A DNA stretch of 27,017 nt from CAYTOF01 sp964439435. Lineage in GTDB: Bacteria; Bacillota; Clostridia; Oscillospirales; QAMX01. The stretch spans positions 1-27,017 of the forward strand of contig CAYTOF010000030.1 of the NCBI GenBank assembly GCA_964439435.1, given 5' to 3'. Under the pieces are notes generated by a model. That model did no database searches, had not been told where the DNA came from, and was given only the letters and a program-made list of their open reading frames with translations. This document shows positions 22,539 through 27,017 of the stretch, piece after piece. The stretch's first letter is position 1. Every line of letters begins with the position of its first letter. The translations under genes and the position numbers were made by a program.

Positions 22539-22567
22539 ATTTTAATATATTCCGTTTCGTTTGTCAA
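22539..22567 (-). promoter_or_regulatory. Promoter of tRNA-Arg (and possibly tadA)
   Basis: TTGACA (22562-22567) and TAAAAT (22539-22544) on the minus strand are 17 bases apart and about 20 bases before the tRNA 5' end. It lies within the upstream region of the divergent yitT gene. Confidence 0.85.
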
Positions 22568-22600
22568 CTCAAAATGCAAATACAATACCCGGAGGACACC

Positions 22601-23485
22601 TTGTTATTTCCCGATGAAAATAAAAAAATAAATTTTAAAAACCTGCTCTGGCGTTGTCTGCTCGTTTTGATTGGAGCCATTATATACGCTTTCGCAGTGA
22701 CAAGCTTCTATGTGCCGGCAAATCTCATGACCGGCGGCTTGACGGGCATCTCGCTCATTTTAAACAGATTGGCAGGTTTGCCTGTCGGTGTCATGATGAT
22801 TGCTCTCAATACACCGCTATTTTTGCTTGGCTTCAAAAAAATGGGCAGGGAGTTTTTTGTGTTGTCCATTGTGGGAGTAATCTTTTCATCCCTCTTTGTC
22901 GATGTTTTTGCCCTTTTCATACCTCAAATCCCAGCTCTTCACGGCGATCGATTGCTTTCCGCCGCTGTGGGCGGCGCCGTGGCGGGTGCAGGGCTTGGCC
23001 TCACAATGGCGGCGGGAGGTAGTACCGGGGGTACTGATATCATGGGGTTGTTGTTTTCTAAAAAACTTGAACACCTTTCGCTGGGCAGGATAATAATGTT
23101 TGTGGACTTGATCATCATCGTTGCAGGTGTGGCTATTTTCCGTGATATCGGTGCCGGATTGTACACAGCGGTGGCGATGTACCTTGCGACAGCTGTCATA
23201 GACAGCGTTCTCTATGGTGCCAACATCGCCATTGTGATGACCATCATAACGAAAAAACCCGAGCCTGTAACTCACGCAATCACGCAGGATTTGAAACGTG
23301 GTGTCACCATATTGAACGGTGAGGGTGGATATACGGGCGTCCCGCAAAATGTGTTGATCTGTGCTGTCGGAAAACGCCAGCTCTCCCAACTCAAACGCAT
23401 TGTGCGTCTTGCCGATCCCGGCGCTTTTGTCATAGTCAACGAAGCGAAAGAGGTGATGGGACACGGTTTCAAACCCATCGAATAA
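22601..23485 (+). CDS. YitT family membrane protein (DUF2179 C-terminus)
   Basis: This 294-residue protein has five to six membrane helices in its first 195 residues, then a soluble DUF2179 domain (about 210-294, ending EAKEVMGHGFKPIE). This is the standard YitT layout in Firmicutes. Conserved loops such as SFYVPANLMTGGLTGISL and TMAAGGSTGGTDIMGLLFSKK are present. The transport substrate of the family is not established. I chose the in-frame TTG at 22601 because GGAGG lies 5 bases upstream. The upstream ATG at 22574 has no ribosome binding site and lies close to the tRNA-Arg promoter. The gene stands alone, divergent from tRNA-Arg, and ends at a strong hairpin. Confidence 0.88.
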   Translation: MLFPDENKKINFKNLLWRCLLVLIGAIIYAFAVTSFYVPANLMTGGLTGISLILNRLAGLPVGVMMIALNTPLFLLGFKKMGREFFVLSIVGVIFSSLFVDVFALFIPQIPALHGDRLLSAAVGGAVAGAGLGLTMAAGGSTGGTDIMGLLFSKKLEHLSLGRIIMFVDLIIIVAGVAIFRDIGAGLYTAVAMYLATAVIDSVLYGANIAIVMTIITKKPEPVTHAITQDLKRGVTILNGEGGYTGVPQNVLICAVGKRQLSQLKRIVRLADPGAFVIVNEAKEVMGHGFKPIE

Positions 23486-23522
23486 TCTAAACTTTCCACT
23501 CGTTTTTTATAGTGCTGCTGTT

Positions 23523-23556
23523 TTGAGCGTCCTTTGAAATTTCAAGGGACGCTCAA
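23523..23556 (+). terminator. Terminator after yitT
   Basis: A 16-bp stem with one G-U pair (TTGAGCGTCC... and ...GGACGCTCAA, 23523-23538 and 23541-23556) is followed by GTGTTTTCATTTTC on the plus strand. It lies between the converging yitT and diguanylate cyclase genes. Confidence 0.85.
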
Positions 23557-23575
23557 GTGTTTTCATTTTCAATGC

Positions 23576-24925
23576 CTATTCGACAACCGCCATATTTCTG
23601 CCGTTTTCCTTTGCCTTATACAGATTGCTGTCCGCCCTCTCCACCAGTCCCATAAAATCATCAATATCATTTTCAGGATAGGATGCTCCGCCAATGCTCA
23701 CCGTAGCCTTGATGTTTTGGCCGTTGTACAAAAGAGAGGTTTCTTCAATATATCTTCGAATTCTCTCGGCAATTTTGATTGCATCGGCAATAGAGGCACC
23801 GGGCAAAATGGCGGCAAATTCCTCGCCTCCATACCTCAAAAACACATCTCCTTCTCGGAGAGAGGCCTTGGCAACAGATGAGATTTTGATCAGAAGCTTA
23901 TCCCCCACTATGTGCCCATATGTGTCATTGACTTTTTTAAAGTAGTCCAAATCGATGATGATAACTCCCAGGGGTTGATCCGCTCGGACAGCCCTGCTGT
24001 ACTCCTCTTTTAATCTCGCCAAACCAAAACGTCTGTTCAAAACCCCTGTCAAGGGGTCGGTTACTGCCAATTTTTGCAGTTGGTCATGTGTTATGGCATT
24101 CTTAAAAGCAAGGGCAAGACCTCTGCCAAACAGCTCCATATTGTTGTGCTTGTCCAATTCATACTCTTCCACACGGGCGAGAACAACACAGCCAAGCACT
24201 ACACCTTTGTATATGATGGGTTCCACTACGACGGATTTCGGGCGAAACTCCAACATCACGCCGCTAAGCTTTATATCCTCAGGCAGATTTATTACCATCC
24301 TCTGCTGCCTTGTAAAAACCTGACGCACGATATCGCTCTTTACTATCTCTTCGGGAGTGCTGATGCCAATCGATGAGAGCAATACAATTTCGCTCTCCCT
24401 CTCAATGATAATCGCTCCGGCGGATGCTTTAAAGCTATCCATAAGACTTGTCAGCGCCTCTTTGGCAAGCTCGTCAAGCTCCAATTTGCTTGAAAGCATT
24501 TCGGTAAATCTCTTGACCTCAAGCTCTGAATCAAAAGCTTGGGCAAGGGCCTTGACGAGCGCATTAAAGGCCATAGCACCCTCACCCAGCTCGTCGTTGG
24601 ATATAACTTTTATATAACAGTCATCACTGAGACAATCTTCTAAAAGTTGTGTTCTGCTTTTTTCTACCAGCTTTGTCTCTATCTGCTTCATGTGTGAGCT
24701 CAACTGCCTTATCTTTGCACCTACAATCTTGCGGGCAAGAAATATATTAAAAGCACCGACCAAAATGCCGGCAACTATACAAAGTGTAAAAAATAGAGCC
24801 GTGAGCACGCTCTCAGGAGGAACATCAGTTACGGCAACAACGAAAAATGGAAATATCACGCCAATCATTGCCCCAAAACCTATCATAAAGACAGCCAAGA
24901 CTGAGAATACATTTTTCTTAAACAT
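23576..24925 (-). CDS. Membrane GAF-GGDEF diguanylate cyclase
   Basis: This 449-residue protein likely makes cyclic di-GMP from GTP. Two membrane helices (about 8-31 and 42-63) enclose a very short external loop, so sensing is probably internal. A HAMP-like or coiled linker (65-135) precedes a GAF domain (about 145-275), then a GGDEF domain (285-449) with the active site GGEEF at 366-370. The product-inhibition I-site RxxD is present as R357-E-G-D360, exactly five residues before GGEEF, so the enzyme looks both active and feedback-controlled. DYFKKVNDTYGH (327-338) is the typical metal and nucleotide region. GGAGAG lies 5 bases before the ATG, and the gene has its own promoter. The GAF ligand is unknown. 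Confidence 0.92.
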   Translation of the reverse strand: MFKKNVFSVLAVFMIGFGAMIGVIFPFFVVAVTDVPPESVLTALFFTLCIVAGILVGAFNIFLARKIVGAKIRQLSSHMKQIETKLVEKSRTQLLEDCLSDDCYIKVISNDELGEGAMAFNALVKALAQAFDSELEVKRFTEMLSSKLELDELAKEALTSLMDSFKASAGAIIIERESEIVLLSSIGISTPEEIVKSDIVRQVFTRQQRMVINLPEDIKLSGVMLEFRPKSVVVEPIIYKGVVLGCVVLARVEEYELDKHNNMELFGRGLALAFKNAITHDQLQKLAVTDPLTGVLNRRFGLARLKEEYSRAVRADQPLGVIIIDLDYFKKVNDTYGHIVGDKLLIKISSVAKASLREGDVFLRYGGEEFAAILPGASIADAIKIAERIRRYIEETSLLYNGQNIKATVSIGGASYPENDIDDFMGLVERADSNLYKAKENGRNMAVVE

Positions 24926-25015
24926 AGTGTCTCTCCAAATTTCTATTTTTTAAAATCCGCTTCTTATCATCTGTGATTTCATTGAAGTACATTCAAATAA
25001 AAATGTGTTTTTATA

Positions 25016-25044
25016 ATTATATCACAATACTAATTTTATTTGAA
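25016..25044 (-). promoter_or_regulatory. Promoter of the diguanylate cyclase gene
   Basis: On the minus strand, TTCAAA (25039-25044), 17 bases, then a perfect TATAAT (25016-25021) preceded by TG one base away (extended -10). It leaves a leader of about 84 bases. I saw no c-di-GMP riboswitch in it. Confidence 0.7.
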
Positions 25045-25065
25045 TATTTTTCACACACAAACAAC

Positions 25066-25108
25066 AAAAGCTCCGAACACATTGACAAAAGCAGTGTCCG
25101 GAGCTTTT
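25066..25108 (-). terminator. Terminator after cysS
   Basis: A 15-bp stem with one A-C mismatch, AAAAGCTCCG-A-ACAC and GTGT-C-CGGAGCTTTT, with a 13-base loop lies 13 bases after the cysS stop. It is followed on the minus strand by TTTTGTTGTTTG. Confidence 0.85.
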
Positions 25109-25121
25109 TATAGACATAAGC

Positions 25122-26507
25122 CTATTCTTTTATTATCTTCACACCTTGCGGTGTGTCTTCAAGTGTTACACCCATCTCTTTGAGCTTCTGACGAATCTCA
25201 TCTGCCTTTTTGTAGTCCTTGGCTTTGCGTGCCTGTGTCCTCTGTTCGACAAGCTCTAAAATCTCATCTTCCTCTTTTGTATCGGCTTCGAGATCAAAAC
25301 CAAGCACTTCACATAGCTTTGAAATCAGCTCGGCATATTGTCGCAGTTTTTCTTTTGTGGGATTGCCTACCGCTACAATATTTGCTTTTCTCACAGCGTC
25401 AAATATCACGGCTATCGCATCGGCGGTGTTCAAATCATCGTCCATAGCCTCTCTAAAGGCTTTGTGAAACATCACGACATCTTCTGCCGCGCTCTCGTCT
25501 CCGTCATTCTCTTTGATATCCGCTCCAAGTAAAAACATCAGATTTTGATAACTTGCTTTGATGCGGGACAGAGCTGCTTTGGCACTTTCCATGATATCAG
25601 CAGAGAAATTGATGGGGCTTCTGTAGTGAGCGGAGAGTATAAAAAAGCGTATAGTATCATATCCATATATCTCTGCGGCATTACGTGTCATGAAAAAGTT
25701 GCCCTCTGATTTGGACATCTTTTTGTTGTCAACATTTATATATGCGTTGTGCAGCCAAAACCTTGCAAATTTTTGTCCGGTAGCCGCTTCGCTCTGGGCG
25801 ATTTCATTTTCGTGGTGTGGGAAAACAAGGTCCTGCCCACCACAATGTATGTCAATCGTATCTCCAAGCAGAGAGCTTGCCATGACAGAGCATTCTATAT
25901 GCCATCCCGGCCTGCCTTCTCCCCAAGGGGATTCCCAGCTAGGTTCATCGGGTTTTGCCGCTTTCCACAGGGCAAAATCCAGGGGGTCTTCCTTGCGTTC
26001 ATCCACTCCAACTCTTGCTCCCGATTCCAGCTCATCCAGCGGCTGATGTGATAGCTTTCCATAATCGGGAAAACTGCGAGTTCGAAAATACACATCTCCT
26101 TTGGTTTCATATGCGTGACCTTTTTCTATCAGTTTTGAGGCAAGGTCAATCATACCTCCGATGTACTCCGTCGCCAAAGGATGGTCGTCTGCTCTTTGAA
26201 TGTTGAGCCCATCGGCGTCTTTGAAATACTCCTCTATATATCTCGCGGCAATCAATTCCGGCGCAGTGCCCTCTTCTGCCGCCTTGTTAATGATTTTATC
26301 ATCAACATCTGTGAAGTTTTGCACATACCTCACTTTAAAGCCGCGATATGTGAGATACCGTCTCAAAGTATCAAATACGACAAAAGCTCTGGCGTTGCCA
26401 ATGTGAAATTTATTGTAAACCGTAGGCCCGCAGCCATATATCAATACGGTATCACCGGCCGGAACAAATTCTTCTTTTTTTCGGCTCAGCGTGTTATAAA
26501 GCCGCAT
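25122..26507 (-). CDS. cysS: Cysteinyl-tRNA synthetase
   Basis: CysRS charges tRNA-Cys with cysteine using ATP. The 461-residue class I synthetase shows HIGN (35-38) and KMSKS (263-267) for ATP binding. The zinc ligands of the cysteine site match the family: C26 in YGCGPTVYN, C206 in WHIECS, a His in FPHHENE (231-232) and E235. The C-terminal anticodon-binding region, rich in charged helices, is complete. The ATG at 26507 has AGGAGAA upstream; an in-frame TTG two codons earlier is less likely. It lies 91 bases downstream of pgsA on the same strand. No T-box leader is visible in that gap, so regulation by uncharged tRNA-Cys is not supported. Confidence 0.97.
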   Translation of the reverse strand: MRLYNTLSRKKEEFVPAGDTVLIYGCGPTVYNKFHIGNARAFVVFDTLRRYLTYRGFKVRYVQNFTDVDDKIINKAAEEGTAPELIAARYIEEYFKDADGLNIQRADDHPLATEYIGGMIDLASKLIEKGHAYETKGDVYFRTRSFPDYGKLSHQPLDELESGARVGVDERKEDPLDFALWKAAKPDEPSWESPWGEGRPGWHIECSVMASSLLGDTIDIHCGGQDLVFPHHENEIAQSEAATGQKFARFWLHNAYINVDNKKMSKSEGNFFMTRNAAEIYGYDTIRFFILSAHYRSPINFSADIMESAKAALSRIKASYQNLMFLLGADIKENDGDESAAEDVVMFHKAFREAMDDDLNTADAIAVIFDAVRKANIVAVGNPTKEKLRQYAELISKLCEVLGFDLEADTKEEDEILELVEQRTQARKAKDYKKADEIRQKLKEMGVTLEDTPQGVKIIKE

Positions 26508-26598
26508 AAACAATTCTCCTTGTATGTTGTTTTATAAAAACAGTTCGATTTGCAAGTCATGGCTTTTCGTCGTTTAAAGGCATCAAGTCGATGGTATA

Positions 26599-27017
26599 CT
26601 ATCTTTTTTTAATGTTTTTGAAAGAGAAGCCATGCAAGCAGTATTCAATGCCCGATATGACCGAAACCGCCGCCATTATCCATGAAAGCACATTGGCTAT
26701 GAGTACAGTGTGCTTTGAAAATGCACTTATCCCAAATTCCGGAAGCAGTGGGAGCGCTAAAATAATAAGAATCGACAGTATCTGAACAAGTGTCTTGATT
26801 TTGCCCGATATCCCCGCTCCCATCACACGTCCGTTTGAGGCAAGAAGCGCTCGAATAGATGTGATGGAGAGCTCCCTTGCAAGGAGGAGAAACAGGGCAA
26901 TGGGATGTGTAAGTCCCTGTGCGGTGAACACAACAAGAGCTGCAAAGACAAGGAGCTTGTCTGCAAGCGGGTCCATTATTTTCCCAAGATCCGTAACCTG
27001 ATTGAACTTTTTTGCCA
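26599..27017 (-). CDS. pgsA: CDP-diacylglycerol-glycerol-3-phosphate phosphatidyltransferase, 5' end outside window
   Basis: PgsA makes phosphatidylglycerol phosphate, the precursor of phosphatidylglycerol and cardiolipin, in the cytoplasmic membrane. The visible part begins AKKFNQVTDLGKIMDPLADK and runs to a stop at 26599 (139 residues). It contains the second half of the CDP-alcohol phosphotransferase motif, G-x3-D-x3-D (GKIMDPLAD), which supplies two of the catalytic aspartates; the first half (DGxxAR) lies outside. Three to four hydrophobic segments and a basic tail (KNIKKR) follow. The last two bases of the window belong to an incomplete codon. Related CDP-alcohol transferases are possible, but the NQVTDLGKIMDPLADK block is characteristic of PgsA. 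Confidence 0.9.
   Translation of the reverse strand, partial: AKKFNQVTDLGKIMDPLADKLLVFAALVVFTAQGLTHPIALFLLLARELSITSIRALLASNGRVMGAGISGKIKTLVQILSILIILALPLLPEFGISAFSKHTVLIANVLSWIMAAVSVISGIEYCLHGFSFKNIKKR

Noticed and set aside
22886..23464. 192-codon minus-strand frame inside yitT
   Set aside because: Antisense to a well-formed YitT protein; no start signal.
24926..25015. c-di-GMP riboswitch in the diguanylate cyclase leader
   Set aside because: The leader is short and AT-rich, with only a 5-bp hairpin; conserved riboswitch loops are missing.
26508..26598. T-box leader upstream of cysS
   Set aside because: The gap to pgsA is only 91 bases and shows no T-box sequence or terminator/antiterminator pair.

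Overview
The window looks like a chromosomal stretch from an anaerobic, Gram-positive clostridial bacterium (class Clostridia). I infer this from the compact operons with strong GGAGG-type ribosome binding sites, the sigma-A-like promoters with 17-bp spacers, the PurF with Fe-S ligand cysteines, the DUF5685/J-domain gene pair, YitT, and the purE-F-M-N-H-D gene order. No insertion sequence, prophage, CRISPR array or plasmid function is visible.

Left part (1-7161): the start of an AAA+ ATPase gene cut by the window edge, a tRNA-Ser(CGA), then a small carbohydrate-related locus. In that locus a GH16 glucanase-like enzyme (minus strand) is divergent from two tandem paralogous DUF4838 proteins (plus strand). 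An alpha/beta-hydrolase esterase (minus) follows, divergent from an Eis-type acetyltransferase (plus). None of these enzymes has a visible signal peptide, and no transporter or dedicated regulator is present.

Centre (7179-16665): yifB/comM and prfB (minus, transcribed prfB then yifB) diverge from a six-gene purine operon purE-purF-purM-purN-purH-purD (plus). The operon covers steps 1 (PurF), 2 (PurD), 3 (PurN), 5 (PurM), 6 (PurE) and 9-10 (PurH) of IMP synthesis. PurL/Q/S, PurC, PurB and PurK must be encoded elsewhere. prfB has no internal frameshift site. Instead it is preceded by a 17-codon open frame whose UGA stop overlaps the prfB start codon.

Right part (16666-27017): an unexplained convergent gap of about 350 bp; a DEAD-box helicase and argH (minus); a plus-strand trio of a DUF5685 protein, a J-domain protein with a ten-cysteine tail and a small membrane protein; tadA preceded by a terminator and tRNA-Arg(CCU) (minus); yitT (plus); a membrane GAF-GGDEF diguanylate cyclase (minus); cysS and the 3' part of pgsA (minus).

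Most of the window is housekeeping: nucleotide and arginine synthesis, tRNA charging and editing, translation termination and phospholipid synthesis. The most unusual points are the prfB leader frame, the DUF5685/J-domain/membrane-protein trio, the tRNA-Arg-terminator-tadA layout, and the tandem DUF4838 pair with dyads over its promoter. No function here was confirmed by a search; all assignments come from reading motifs and context.
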